Positions 29,564 to 38,627 of a stretch of DNA of 64,000 nucleotides are shown here, one piece after another; position 1 is the stretch's first letter, and the number at the start of each line of letters is the position of its first letter. Source of the DNA: Stentor roeselii (Eukaryota; Ciliophora; Heterotrichea; Heterotrichida; Stentoridae); assembly GCA_006503475.1 (NCBI GenBank), contig RSEH01000154.1, positions 1 through 64,000 of the forward strand. The letters run 5' to 3'. The position numbers and the translations under genes are program-made. The notes under the pieces are model-generated. The model saw nothing but the letters and a program-made list of their open reading frames with translations. It was not told where the DNA came from and made no database searches.

Positions 29564-31045
29564 ATGACTTTAAACCCAAAGATATCCCAACCGTCCTTAC
29601 TCTTATCAACCTCTCCAAGCAACTCTCCATCCAACCAATACCTAAACCATCCTCCAAGCCCTTCAAAGTTGCCGTCATTGCATCCCTCTCTAAACCGTTC
29701 ATTCAACAACGAATCTCTAATAAAGAACCAAAAGTCTCTCCAACTATCAAACAAGCATTCAATCCTTCGAAGTTTCATGAAAGTAGACAAAGAAGAAGCA
29801 TCATTACGCGACGAGTCATCTTTAAACCGTTCCTTCAAACGAATGTCAGCGGCAATGAAACTGATCGGTCCAAATCCAACTTCGCCTTCTTCTCTAGAGT
29901 CATCAATAGTTTCCTCATTATTACCAATAAACGACACAAAAATCCGGAGTAAATGTCGAAGCGTTGACCTTGCACAGCAGAAATGGTTGGAAGAATCTTC
30001 TCATTCTTGGCGTGCAAAGTTAAATTCAACTCCGAAATCAAGAAGTAAAACTTTCCAGGCCTTTCTTCTTGAACTGTTCGAGGCACTTGATGAAGACCAT
30101 AGCAATAAATTGACGGCAGATGAATTCATCATGCCTTTACTTGCTTATGGCATTTCAAGTGACCCGAAGTATATTGAAAAAGCTCTGATTCAGATGTTTT
30201 CAAAGGATTTATCAGAGATTTTCATTGAAAAAGAACAATTTTTAAGACTTTTTGTTGAAGACCCGAGGACTGAGAATATTTTAAAAGCTTTAGAGTTTCA
30301 TACTCGTTGTTATTTAAATGACGTTGAAAAAGCTCGTGTTGCCAGAAGGAAAAGTTTAGGGATTCTTACCAGGACTGAAACAAGAATCGAAGAAGTAGTT
30401 CCTAAAGTCTTCTGCACAATCGACCAGTACCTTCTAATCATAAAAAAGTGGTGGAAAGAACTGACCCTTTGCAAAAACTCTTTACAAGACGAAAACGAAA
30501 AGATTCATAAAAGCAAATTCATGGATTTTCTCACTGGCAAAAATTTAGTTTCTAATAAAATCGAAGCTTTTCGCCTTGCAACGACCAGTGAAAGAATGGG
30601 AATGATCGACTTTGAAAGCTTTGAAAAAATCTTCTTAAAAGCTATTCTCAAGTCTGCTCTTATCAACTTAGCAGAAGGTTTAAATAACAAAAAATTCGCA
30701 GGAGAAGACTCGCTCGCCATTCGGCTCGCAAGATGTCAGAGAAAGTTCATGGTTTCTGGAGTTGGACAAAAAAATACTGTCTTAAGTCTTCAAGGACGAC
30801 AGGCTCTTCAGGCAGTTTCTAGATTTCAGACTTATCATATTCAATCCGCCAGAAATAAAGCAATGGTCGATGTTCGCGAAGTTCTTAGAAAGGATGAAGA
30901 AGATGCTGATGATAAACTTTTAGGCTATCTTTATAAAATCAATGAGGATGCAGAAAAGTTCTTGGATCCGTGGGGAAATTTGAAACATGGGCAGAAAACT
31001 TGGGAAATTAGGGAAAAAGTTAGGAATAGTTTTGAGAAGTTTTGA
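29564..31045 (+). CDS. EF-hand protein, 493 residues
   Basis: The first 130 residues are Ser/Pro/Asn-rich and probably disordered. Residues about 160-240 hold an EF-hand pair: the first loop DEDHSNKLTADEF (near 174-186) has good calcium ligands, the second is degenerate. Further helical segments around 280-370 include a possible second pair without ligands (KIHKSKFMDFL, GMIDFESFEKIF). The C-terminal 100 residues contain RNKAMVDVREVLRKDEEDADDKL. I do not know the family; Stentor-group ciliates use many EF-hand proteins in cortical contractile fibres, so a cortical or ciliary role is possible. The next gene starts 59 nt downstream on the same strand. Confidence 0.85.
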   Translation: MTLNPKISQPSLLLSTSPSNSPSNQYLNHPPSPSKLPSLHPSLNRSFNNESLIKNQKSLQLSNKHSILRSFMKVDKEEASLRDESSLNRSFKRMSAAMKLIGPNPTSPSSLESSIVSSLLPINDTKIRSKCRSVDLAQQKWLEESSHSWRAKLNSTPKSRSKTFQAFLLELFEALDEDHSNKLTADEFIMPLLAYGISSDPKYIEKALIQMFSKDLSEIFIEKEQFLRLFVEDPRTENILKALEFHTRCYLNDVEKARVARRKSLGILTRTETRIEEVVPKVFCTIDQYLLIIKKWWKELTLCKNSLQDENEKIHKSKFMDFLTGKNLVSNKIEAFRLATTSERMGMIDFESFEKIFLKAILKSALINLAEGLNNKKFAGEDSLAIRLARCQRKFMVSGVGQKNTVLSLQGRQALQAVSRFQTYHIQSARNKAMVDVREVLRKDEEDADDKLLGYLYKINEDAEKFLDPWGNLKHGQKTWEIREKVRNSFEKF

Positions 31046-31104
31046 TAGGTTTTAAGGTTTTGGAGACTAGGGTTAGTCTCATATTTTTTGGATTTGCTAT
31101 TGTC

Positions 31105-31785
31105 ATGAGTCTGCCCCCAATCAAGTTGAAAGGTAGGGGATCCTTATCTCTTCCAAAAGCCTTGCAATCAAATTTTACATCATCAAACGATTACAGGTAC
31201 TACGAACCCCAAATCCCAATAATAAGACTAGACAAAAAGATGCGTCCAGAGATCAACGTAAAAAAAATCTACAGCAAAAGATCAGTCCCATCAATCGAAA
31301 ACATAAAAATGACAGGTTCCCGACTGTCTCCAATTCTACCCTCTCCAGGACTACTCGACACAAACAAGAAAAGCACTTACCTTAAAAAGAAATACGTTGA
31401 CTACATCCAAGACAGAAGAGTTTCTGAATATGCAAACGACTTTACTAAACCAATCAGAGACTATTTCAGTGTTTCTCCTCCTTTGCATAAGTCTTTCATT
31501 GAAAAGTCTCAGGTGAAAACAACTGTCATTGAAAAAAAACCTGAAAAAAATACACATTTCGAAAACTTGGCATATGTCCCTGAAGCGAAATTATATGAAA
31601 GTTATAATGAACAACCTCATCAACGGGTTAGAGTTGTTCATAGCAAAAGAGCTCCTCCTGAAGCTAAGACTAGCATGAAAAAGCAGAAGGTTGAAATTAG
31701 CTTTAGTAGGTTTATGAATGAAAACTTGCAAACTGACTGGAATTCTTTTGATCTTGAAGAATGGGAATTGGACCCTGATGGATAG
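31105..31785 (+). CDS. Basic, disordered protein of unknown function
   Basis: 227 residues from ATG 31105 (MSLPPIKLKGRG); an upstream extension of the frame lacks an ATG. It is rich in Lys, Arg, Ser and Tyr, with short motifs such as PPIKLKGRG and SRLSPILPSPG, and an acidic C-terminus (SFDLEEWELDPDG). There is no membrane span or known domain. It might bind microtubules or another acidic polymer, judging only by charge. It lies between the EF-hand gene (59 nt) and the prenyltransferase gene (62 nt), all on the plus strand. Confidence 0.72.
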   Translation: MSLPPIKLKGRGSLSLPKALQSNFTSSNDYRYYEPQIPIIRLDKKMRPEINVKKIYSKRSVPSIENIKMTGSRLSPILPSPGLLDTNKKSTYLKKKYVDYIQDRRVSEYANDFTKPIRDYFSVSPPLHKSFIEKSQVKTTVIEKKPEKNTHFENLAYVPEAKLYESYNEQPHQRVRVVHSKRAPPEAKTSMKKQKVEISFSRFMNENLQTDWNSFDLEEWELDPDG

Positions 31786-31847
31786 TTTGGTTTTAGTAAA
31801 GCCAGTTAAACCCTTTATTAAATTTTTCATTCCCAACATCATTAAAA

Positions 31848-32549
31848 ATGGGTCTTTTAAAGTTAATGCGAAATGGTTCAGTTCCTCGTCACATCGCATT
31901 CATCATGGATGGCAACCGAAGATGGGCTGTTCGTTCGGGTATGCAAAAGCACAAGGGTCACAGTTTTGGACTAGAAAAGCTGATTGAAGTAATAAACTGG
32001 TGTCTCGAACTTGGAGTAGGAATCTTGACCGTCTTCGCCTTTTCAACTGACAACTTCAACCGAAGCCCAGAAGAAATAGAAGAACTGATGAGTCTCTTCA
32101 GAAAAGGCTGTGAAAAGCTTCAAAAAACCAGCGAATCCGTGATAACCAAAGGAGTTCGAGTAAAAATCATCGGAAACATCGAAAAATTCCCAGAAGAAAC
32201 TAAAACCTCTTTAATAAACCTAGAAAAAACAACAGAAAACAACAATCTCTGCACTTTAAACATCTGTCTAGGCTACGGCAGCGCCGAAGAAATTCTAGAT
32301 TCCATTGAAAAATGTCGAATTCGCTTTAAAAACGGAGAAGAAGCGACTGAAGAGATGTTCGAAGAAGAACTTTCAATAAAAGATCCTGTTGACTTGATGG
32401 TAAGAACAGGTGAAAGCCGCTTAAGCAACTTTTTGCTTTACCAGTGCTCAAAAAACACGAAATTTCTAATGATGAAAGACATTCTCTGGCCAGAGCTGAA
32501 GATCTGGCACATGTTTTACATAATCTTCAGCTACCAGTACTTGCTTTAA
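31848..32549 (+). CDS. cis-Prenyltransferase (undecaprenyl/dehydrodolichyl diphosphate synthase family)
   Basis: 233 residues, full length. The substrate-binding motif is HIAFIMDGNRRWA (D21), followed by GHSFGLEKL, VFAFSTDNFNR and the C-terminal DLMVRTGESRLSNFLLYQ and WPELKIWHMFY. These are the conserved regions of the UPP/DHDDS family. The enzyme adds isopentenyl units in cis to farnesyl diphosphate, making the polyprenyl precursor of dolichol for N-glycosylation and GPI anchors at the ER. Eukaryotic enzymes often need a NgBR partner; the RxG end motif typical of active single-subunit enzymes or NgBR is not evident at this C-terminus. The stop codon touches the stop of the PTEN-like gene on the other strand. 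Confidence 0.93.
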   Translation: MGLLKLMRNGSVPRHIAFIMDGNRRWAVRSGMQKHKGHSFGLEKLIEVINWCLELGVGILTVFAFSTDNFNRSPEEIEELMSLFRKGCEKLQKTSESVITKGVRVKIIGNIEKFPEETKTSLINLEKTTENNNLCTLNICLGYGSAEEILDSIEKCRIRFKNGEEATEEMFEEELSIKDPVDLMVRTGESRLSNFLLYQCSKNTKFLMMKDILWPELKIWHMFYIIFSYQYLL

Positions 32550-33734
32550 TCATAAAAATTTCAACTCTTCATCTAAAGTATTCTCAAATTGCTCTAAAAC
32601 CTCTTCCGAGTCGTCTTCACCCATTCCAAAAAGATTTTCCTTTCCATCTAAAATACTTCTCCCTTCAATCACTCTACAAATTCCTTTCCATTTTTCAATT
32701 TCATTTGAATCAAGCATTTTCAGGCAAATTTCACATCTTTTTTCAACTGGAGTTTCACTTTTACATTCGCAGATCTGCTCGAAATTTAAGATTATTGAAA
32801 AGTTTTCGCTTACGGTTGAAGATTTTTGGAACTTGTAAGGGTCTAGCTCGTATTTTCGTAGAACGAGGACCTTGTTGTAAGGGATAAAACCTGTGTTGAA
32901 TGAAAAACGACAGATTTTTGATTGGCGGAACTTTCCCCAGTGAAGGATTTTGCAGAGGATGTCGCCTTGGAGGAAGACTGGATGGAAAACTGTCACTGTG
33001 TGAAGACGGTTGCTTTGCCAGTCATCTGTTAAGTGAACTTGATGGTCTCTTTCGATTTGCTTGCTTGTGTAGATTAAGGATTTTTCGTAGTATAACTCGA
33101 TTATTGGCTTGCAGGAACTTTCTTTTAGGTGAGGAGAGGTCCTGAATTGTAGAGAAACTGGTTTCAAAATCAAAGGACTTCTAACATTCCCTTCAAGTAT
33201 CGAGCAAAAATACCTAATATATCTAACTTGTGAAGGCTGAGTGACTCCTCCTCCCTCCTTAAAACGTTTAACCTGATAATATCTCATCGCTGAGTCAGCA
33301 TCTCTAAAGAATCCAGTAAAGAGCAGATAACAACAAATCAAAGTTCCAGTCCTTCCTTTGCCTGCTCGACAGTTGACAGCAACGATATTTAAAATATCTG
33401 ACTCAAGCCAAGTTTCAATCGACTTGCAAGCTCTGAATAGTAAATCTATTGGGGGAGGGTAGTGGTCCTGCCAGGGGAATTCTTTGACTTGTTCTGCGAA
33501 TTTGTCGTAGTTATAAGGAATCCCGCTCAGGTTGTAGACTTGGTACTTGTTTTTATGATGACTTTCTAGGAAATCTGAGACCAGGTTCAAGTTGTTCCGA
33601 TATAATTTTGAAATGCCTTCTCCTGGAATAGACATAGCGATGATTCTTGGAGTAATGTAGCTAAGATCAAGGTTGTAACCTTCTTCTTTGTATCTTTTCT
33701 TTTTACCTGAGACTATTGATCTTATGTAGTCCAT
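32550..33734 (-). CDS. PTEN-like phosphatase with C2 domain and altered P-loop
   Basis: 394 residues. The phosphatase domain spans 1 to about 180, with IPYNYDKFAEQVKEFPWQDHYPPP (D90 as general acid), the P-loop NCRAGKGRTG (C122, R128) and the following GVTQPSQVRYIRYF loop. A C2-like domain follows at about 190-330 and an acidic tail ends the protein. The two Lys/Arg of the P-loop that favour 3-phosphoinositides (R123, K126) are present. The odd point is N121 where the family has His (HCxxGxxR); nucleophile Cys and Arg are intact. Activity is likely but perhaps reduced. It would oppose PI3-kinase at the plasma membrane. The residues around 335-350 contain CECKSE and CEICLKM, a possible small metal site. 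Confidence 0.92.
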   Translation of the reverse strand: MDYIRSIVSGKKKRYKEEGYNLDLSYITPRIIAMSIPGEGISKLYRNNLNLVSDFLESHHKNKYQVYNLSGIPYNYDKFAEQVKEFPWQDHYPPPIDLLFRACKSIETWLESDILNIVAVNCRAGKGRTGTLICCYLLFTGFFRDADSAMRYYQVKRFKEGGGVTQPSQVRYIRYFCSILEGNVRSPLILKPVSLQFRTSPHLKESSCKPIIELYYEKSLIYTSKQIERDHQVHLTDDWQSNRLHTVTVFHPVFLQGDILCKILHWGKFRQSKICRFSFNTGFIPYNKVLVLRKYELDPYKFQKSSTVSENFSIILNFEQICECKSETPVEKRCEICLKMLDSNEIEKWKGICRVIEGRSILDGKENLFGMGEDDSEEVLEQFENTLDEELKFL

Positions 33735-34127
33735 ATAATTATTTAGAGTTTATAGGTTTATATCAATACTTTGAGATATGGTTTGGTATTGTAAAGAAGA
33801 GTCAAAAGTTTCTTAATTATAAAAATAGAGACTTTTTCCTTTCAGTAAATTTGAATATTTTTTATTTTAGTTTAGTTAACTTAAATACTAGTTAATATAT
33901 TCATAATATTCATGAAAGATTGATGAGCATTTCAAATATTTATTCGTATTGATGAGCATTTCAAATATTAATTCATGTAACAATGATTAACCTAGAACTT
34001 AATTAACTTCATCAAATTTCTATAACCTAAAAAAACAATAATTAAACAACTAAATCAATAATTCGAACACTTTCCATCAAATTTATCTAAATTCAACTTA
34101 CTTTCCTTACTTTTCATAATATTTCAT
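33735..34127. other. Divergent promoter region with a short tandem repeat
   Basis: About 390 bp between the PTEN-like start and the next plus-strand start. It carries the 29-bp tandem repeat at 33919-33976; the remainder is AT-rich with A/C bias towards 34128. Confidence 0.45.
33919..33976. repeat. Two-copy tandem repeat, unit 29 bp
   Basis: Copies 33919-33947 and 33948-33976 share ATTGATGAGCATTTCAAATA with two mismatches over 29 bp. It lies inside a divergent promoter region. Confidence 0.85.
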
Positions 34128-34775
34128 ATGTCGAAAAAAAACTCACAAAAGGGAAAATCTAAACCAAAACCATGTCAAAAGTTATCATCAGCTGAGAACT
34201 CATTTTTAAATGAAACAAGTTTCATAAGCGAGATCGATCTCGACATCAGACTAGAAATCGAGAAGAAATTCAAAAAATCTTCTGTCAATTCAAAATACGT
34301 GTTTCCACGAGTCCAGTCAAAAGCCTTTAAACCCACTACAAAAAAATCGACTTCAAGACCAAATTCAAGATCAAAGCTTCAGCTTTTGAAGTCCCTTCCA
34401 GTCATGCACAAGTTTACGAAATCAACTTTTGACGTGACTAATTTAGTTTCAAACAACTTGAACTTGAAAAAGATGCATCGAGCAACTTCGAGTATCAAGA
34501 TTTTGAAGGAAAAGGAAAAAAAGAATATTCATTCAAGACACTCTAGTCATTTGGCTAGGTCTAAAAGTCCTATGGAGACTAACAAGGTGAAAAGCAGAGA
34601 AAGTTCTGCCCGTGATACTAACAGACATAATAGAAATGCTAGTTCTAAACGAGGGTATTATGATGGTATCTTGATCAAACAGAAATCAGGACTTAAGAAA
34701 TCGAATCATTTATATACTGCTTCTATTGAATCAGTTGTGCCTGGTGATATTATCAAGACGGTATCTTACTATTAA
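34128..34775 (+). CDS. Basic Ser/Lys-rich protein, unknown
   Basis: 215 residues, strongly basic, with Ser/Lys/Arg runs (KKSTSRPNSRSK, HSRHSSHLARSK) and little hydrophobic content apart from residues about 95-115. It looks intrinsically disordered and likely phosphorylated. No domain is recognised. Only 9 nt separate its stop from the next start codon (34785), so the two could share a promoter or the second promoter lies within this coding region. Confidence 0.7.
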   Translation: MSKKNSQKGKSKPKPCQKLSSAENSFLNETSFISEIDLDIRLEIEKKFKKSSVNSKYVFPRVQSKAFKPTTKKSTSRPNSRSKLQLLKSLPVMHKFTKSTFDVTNLVSNNLNLKKMHRATSSIKILKEKEKKNIHSRHSSHLARSKSPMETNKVKSRESSARDTNRHNRNASSKRGYYDGILIKQKSGLKKSNHLYTASIESVVPGDIIKTVSYY

Positions 34776-34784
34776 TAATTATAA

Positions 34785-35258
34785 ATGGGATGCGATTTTT
34801 CTACTCTTGTGAAGCAAGATTTCACCGAAAAATTTTCAAACTTGCAAAAAACTTTACAAAAGATCCACAAGAAACAAGAAAGAATCTCAAAGCAACTAAG
34901 CCACTACAAAAACGAAAACCTTCCCCAACTCGAAACAAATCAAATCCGTTCAACTCTCTGGAGCCAACTAGAAGACCTTCAAAACCTAATAAGCGACTTT
35001 TCCAGAGTCCCAGAAGAAGAAAAAGAAAGTCTTTCCTTAAGCATCAGCAGTTCATTCGAAGAAGCTCCACGTCCTCCAATTTCGGTCGAATCTCGTGAAA
35101 AGCTGAGAATATCAAAGCAAGATTCTGACATTTTGACTAAATCAGCGAAAGGTCAAAACGTGAAGCTTTACACGACTGAGTCAATCTTAGAAGACCCAGA
35201 GATCATGGCTTTAATCAGCAAAAATCGAGATAAACTGATGAAAAAGTTAACCAAATAA
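34785..35258 (+). CDS. MGC-type membrane-anchored coiled-coil protein
   Basis: 157 residues beginning Met-Gly-Cys-Asp-Phe, a probable N-myristoylation and palmitoylation signal. Residues about 10-70 form a coiled coil (NLQKTLQKIHKKQERISKQL). The C-terminal half is acidic and then basic, with Ser clusters. The ATG follows TTATAA directly, as in the 56-residue MGC gene at 2499. By charge and layout it may be a peripheral membrane or cortical scaffold protein. The stop faces the stop of the 35277-35759 gene across 18 nt. Confidence 0.72.
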   Translation: MGCDFSTLVKQDFTEKFSNLQKTLQKIHKKQERISKQLSHYKNENLPQLETNQIRSTLWSQLEDLQNLISDFSRVPEEEKESLSLSISSSFEEAPRPPISVESREKLRISKQDSDILTKSAKGQNVKLYTTESILEDPEIMALISKNRDKLMKKLTK

Positions 35259-35276
35259 TAAAAACATTAAAATCAC

Positions 35277-35759
35277 TTAGAATTTCAGGTATTTTCTTGA
35301 AATCTTACCTCGAAACATCCGGTCGTATTTTTTTCGGTAGTCTGGGGCGAGGAGGTTGTTGTTTAACATGCACAGGTCTGAAAATTCCTTCTCGTCGTAT
35401 GGGATTGAGTCTGAGGTTGAGTTTATTTGGAGGTCTATTACTTGGTTTATTGAAAGTTTTATTGAGGATACTTTGCTGGATGAACGTGAATCGCGCTTTA
35501 GCAACGGCTTTCTTTTTGTGGGGGAACAGGAACGTAGGAATTGATGAGGGTCACGATTGTGCTTATTTAACGGGTTAGGTGAAGGTATCGGGGTTGAAGG
35601 CTTCGAAATTGCAGGATTATTAGATAATTTGAATGCATTTAACCTCATAAACGAATAGAAATAATCATTTGTCAGTTTTTGAGGGCATAGCTTCAGCTCA
35701 CAGACAGCTTCTTTTCTGATGTTTCTAAGAGATTTAATTTTCTTGTTGTTGAAGTCCAT
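35277..35759 (-). CDS. Unknown 160-residue basic protein
   Basis: A Lys/Asn-rich N-terminus (MDFNNKKIKSLRNIRKEA) is followed by a Ser/Pro-rich segment (ISKPSTPIPSPNPLNK) with several proline-directed phosphorylation sites. The C-terminus is compact with hydrophobic and basic residues (YRKKYDRMFRGKISRKYL). No known domain is seen. Composition is coding-like throughout, and the ATG is clear. Its neighbour on the other strand ends 18 nt away, so the 3' ends must overlap. Confidence 0.62.
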   Translation of the reverse strand: MDFNNKKIKSLRNIRKEAVCELKLCPQKLTNDYFYSFMRLNAFKLSNNPAISKPSTPIPSPNPLNKHNRDPHQFLRSCSPTKRKPLLKRDSRSSSKVSSIKLSINQVIDLQINSTSDSIPYDEKEFSDLCMLNNNLLAPDYRKKYDRMFRGKISRKYLKF

Positions 35760-36170
35760 TAATTAATTATAGTAGTGATTTGGCAGTTTTTCTTAAACAT
35801 GAAATCAACTTTAAAGCCTTTTTACGCTATGAGATAAAAAATTAAATGAATAAAAATTGAGAATTAATCACTCTATATGTTTAGTCCTCGTAAAATCACG
35901 ATATTTAAATGATTTAATTTATTGTTAATTTTAAATTATTACCTTCGAAAGTACTCCTTAGTAAGGTACTTGGATTTAAATATTAAAGCAAAATATTTGT
36001 TCGATCGTAATATACAATCGGAGATAATTGAACAATGAATGTTTTTAAAAAATTTTAACTCCTTATAAATAACATCAATATAGACTTTCATCTTCTACCT
36101 TTACCCAAAGTATTCTATAAAACCTGAATAAAATTCTAAATTCTATCAAAAATTCTAATAAAATAGGGCA
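35760..36170. other. Divergent intergenic stretch with a small inverted repeat
   Basis: 410 bp of AT-rich DNA. An imperfect 24-bp palindrome lies at about 35949-35972 (AAGTACTCCTTA / GTAAGGTACTT). No coding frame seen. Confidence 0.45.
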
Positions 36171-37244
36171 ATGATCCTTTTTATAACCCTATATCTACAA
36201 CAGGTCTCATCTTTCCAAATTTTCTGCGAGCAAGTCCTAAACATTTCATCAGAATCCAACAAAAAGTACGAAATTTCTCTAGAAAACCCTCCAGACTCCC
36301 CCTTCTTCATCATCGGTCGAAAATCTTCAGACCCTATTCTTTCAATTTCTGATTTCGGTGACTGGAAAAGCATTCTCGACATTTATTCCCTGTCATCATT
36401 CAACACTCAATCACGCCTTTTATCTTTTCATTCCCCTGAAAATTTAAATCGTCTTTTTTTTTCTGTTTGCAGTTTTGAGTCTTTTGAAGAGTTTCCAGTG
36501 TTGACTTATTCAGAAAAAACTGAAACTTGTGAACCTTCATGTGTTAAAAAGCAGGGAAAATGTGAAAAAGGACGATGTTTTTGTGAAAAAAGGTTTACTG
36601 GCGATATTTGCGAAATTAAAAACATTCGTGTCACTGAAGGATATTCGAAAAGATTTAAAATTCCTGAGTTTTCATTCATTTTTTTTGAGTGTTCTGAGGA
36701 TTTAAAGTTGGAGTTCAAGGATAAATCTGGAAATATTCATTTTTTTACTGATAAAAAAGCTTTTCCTAGTTTTTTTGGATTTAAAAAGTACGCAAATGAA
36801 TTCAAATCGTTTTCTGGCATTGAAACATGCCCTTATATTACAGCTTTTTGTGCAGGGAAAGAATGTGAATTCAAAGTTGTGGAAGAAATTGAAGATTGGT
36901 TTAAAAGTCAAGAGGCGATTATTATTACTTCAACGGTTTTAGGGATTTTTGTTTGTTTAGCTGCCTTTTGCAATTTAATCAGGTATTTTCGTAGCAAAGA
37001 ACCAAAGAAAATCGATATCAGCGAAACTGAAATTGATTCGCTGGCTCCAATGAGAAACTTTGAAGAGATTGGAGAATCTGGAGCATGCTCTATTTGTTTA
37101 TCTGACTTTCAGATAAATGATGATATAAGAAGCATTTTGAAATGCATGCATTACTTTCATGCAAGTTGCATTTCTGAGTGGTTTCAACGTAAAATAGTTT
37201 GTCCTAATTGCAACTTAAGCATAATGGACGAGAATAAGATTTAA
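36171..37244 (+). CDS. EGF-like, transmembrane RING-H2 E3 ligase
   Basis: 357 residues. A signal peptide (about 1-15) leads to a luminal domain of unknown fold. A Cys-rich EGF-like module lies near residues 119-148 (CEPSCVKKQGKCEKGRCFCE to GDIC). A second Cys-containing luminal segment follows; one membrane span at about 250-272 (IIITSTVLGIFVCLAAFCNLI) precedes a cytosolic RING-H2 near 305-347 (CSICLSDF, CMHYFHASCISEWF, CPNC). Luminal domain, TM and cytosolic RING-H2 is the layout of endosomal PA-TM-RING (RNF13-type) ligases, but here an EGF module stands in place of the PA domain. It probably ubiquitinates membrane or endolysosomal proteins. Confidence 0.88.
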   Translation: MILFITLYLQQVSSFQIFCEQVLNISSESNKKYEISLENPPDSPFFIIGRKSSDPILSISDFGDWKSILDIYSLSSFNTQSRLLSFHSPENLNRLFFSVCSFESFEEFPVLTYSEKTETCEPSCVKKQGKCEKGRCFCEKRFTGDICEIKNIRVTEGYSKRFKIPEFSFIFFECSEDLKLEFKDKSGNIHFFTDKKAFPSFFGFKKYANEFKSFSGIETCPYITAFCAGKECEFKVVEEIEDWFKSQEAIIITSTVLGIFVCLAAFCNLIRYFRSKEPKKIDISETEIDSLAPMRNFEEIGESGACSICLSDFQINDDIRSILKCMHYFHASCISEWFQRKIVCPNCNLSIMDENKI

Positions 37245-37301
37245 AAATTCTTATTAATCATTGATAAAAAAATCTTAAATATATCTGATAAAAAGAAAAC
37301 T

Positions 37302-38627
37302 ATGCTGTCTATTCTAAAAGACAGCCAAATGTTAATCTCAGAAAAAATCTGTTCTTTAGCCAAGCATCATTCATTTTATCTTGAAGGCCATTCAGATACT
37401 ATCAGCTTAATATGCATCTCAAACGACAAATCCCTTTTAGGAACAGGTTCGATGAGTCGTTCATTCCACATTTGGAGTACCTCAAAACGATGTCAAGAAT
37501 CAGTTTTCAGAGAAATATCGGGCGGAATCCACTCAATCGCGATTTCTGATTCAAATAAATACGGGATTTGCGGGACAGGTGCCAAAGAGGTTAAAGTCTT
37601 CAACCTTTTCACAAAAGAAGAAGAGCATAGCTTCGACGTTGATTCAAGACTGATATGGAGACTAGCTTTGGTATCAGACTGCAAATTAATCATTTCGGCT
37701 GGTATTACAAGTTCAATCCACGTGTACAACTTTTATAAGAAAGTGGAAGTCGCAAAGTTAAAGGGTCACAAATCAGGAATCACTGAATTACTCGTCATCA
37801 ATGATCGAGGACTGGTTTCAGCTTGTTTTGATGGCTTCATTATCTTCTGGGATCTATTTCACATGAATGCGAAAAAAAGCTTCAAGGCTCATTCAGGCTT
37901 TATAAATCAACTCTTGTTTTTCAAGCAGGCTGGAATAGTTGTGTCTTGCTCGAAAGACTCTACTGTTAAACTTTGGGATTTGGAACAAGGTCAAATAGTT
38001 TCAAGTTTTTTAGAGCATCATGGTTCTGTTAATTCTTGCAGTTTGAATTTTGATGGTACTTTGATGGTTACTGCTGCTGGTGATGGTGTTTGTGTCTGGG
38101 ATTTGAGATTGATGAAGATGAAAAATAGAACTTGGGAATCTCAGAGACTGGTATTTTTCGCTGACTTCCTTGAAAATGACACGTTAATCGTTTCTGCCTC
38201 ATCACGTTTGATAAAAATTTGGAATCGAGAGTCAGATGAAACAATAAAAAACATTGAAACCCCAAGACTTGAGTTTCTGAAAATAGTGAAATTTAATGGT
38301 TTCATAATCACAGCCTGCAGTGATTATTCTATAAAATCATGGGACCAGCAAGATCTGAAAGAATTCAACTTTCAAGGCCATCTAGACTACGTTTCTTATT
38401 TAAGAGTCGAAAATGATAAAGTTTTGGTAACTGGGGGAAAGGATGGAACTGTGAGAATCTGGAACTTGAGAGAAAAAAAAGAAATGATTTGTCTTTCTGG
38501 ACATAAAAGATTCATTAAAAAAATAGCTTTTACAAAAAACTTCAAATTTTTTGTTTCGGCTTCGAATGATTTAATGTTTTGTATTTGGAGAAATAGAGAA
38601 GTTGAATTATTGTTCTCGGTTAAGTGA
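37302..38627 (+). CDS. WD40-repeat protein (about nine repeats)
   Basis: 441 residues almost entirely made of WD40 repeats. Typical GH...D and W-D endings are visible: LEGHSDTISLI with FHIWST, LKGHKSGITELLV with IIFWDL, CSKDSTVKLWDL, LEHHGSVNSCSL with GVCVWDL, SSRLIKIWN, CSDYSIKSWD, GHLDYVSYLRV with KDGTVRIWNL, and LSGHKRFIKKIAF with FCIWR. The product should form one or two beta-propellers acting as a scaffold. The nearest known group cannot be told from sequence alone. The gene starts 57 nt after the EGF-RING gene on the same strand. A broken WD40 gene of similar type lies at the window's end. Confidence 0.93.
   Translation: MLSILKDSQMLISEKICSLAKHHSFYLEGHSDTISLICISNDKSLLGTGSMSRSFHIWSTSKRCQESVFREISGGIHSIAISDSNKYGICGTGAKEVKVFNLFTKEEEHSFDVDSRLIWRLALVSDCKLIISAGITSSIHVYNFYKKVEVAKLKGHKSGITELLVINDRGLVSACFDGFIIFWDLFHMNAKKSFKAHSGFINQLLFFKQAGIVVSCSKDSTVKLWDLEQGQIVSSFLEHHGSVNSCSLNFDGTLMVTAAGDGVCVWDLRLMKMKNRTWESQRLVFFADFLENDTLIVSASSRLIKIWNRESDETIKNIETPRLEFLKIVKFNGFIITACSDYSIKSWDQQDLKEFNFQGHLDYVSYLRVENDKVLVTGGKDGTVRIWNLREKKEMICLSGHKRFIKKIAFTKNFKFFVSASNDLMFCIWRNREVELLFSVK

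Noticed and set aside
29467-29937. 156-codon minus-strand frame
   Set aside because: It is antisense to the Ser-rich 5' part of the EF-hand gene, whose plus-strand frame extends through a real EF-hand domain.
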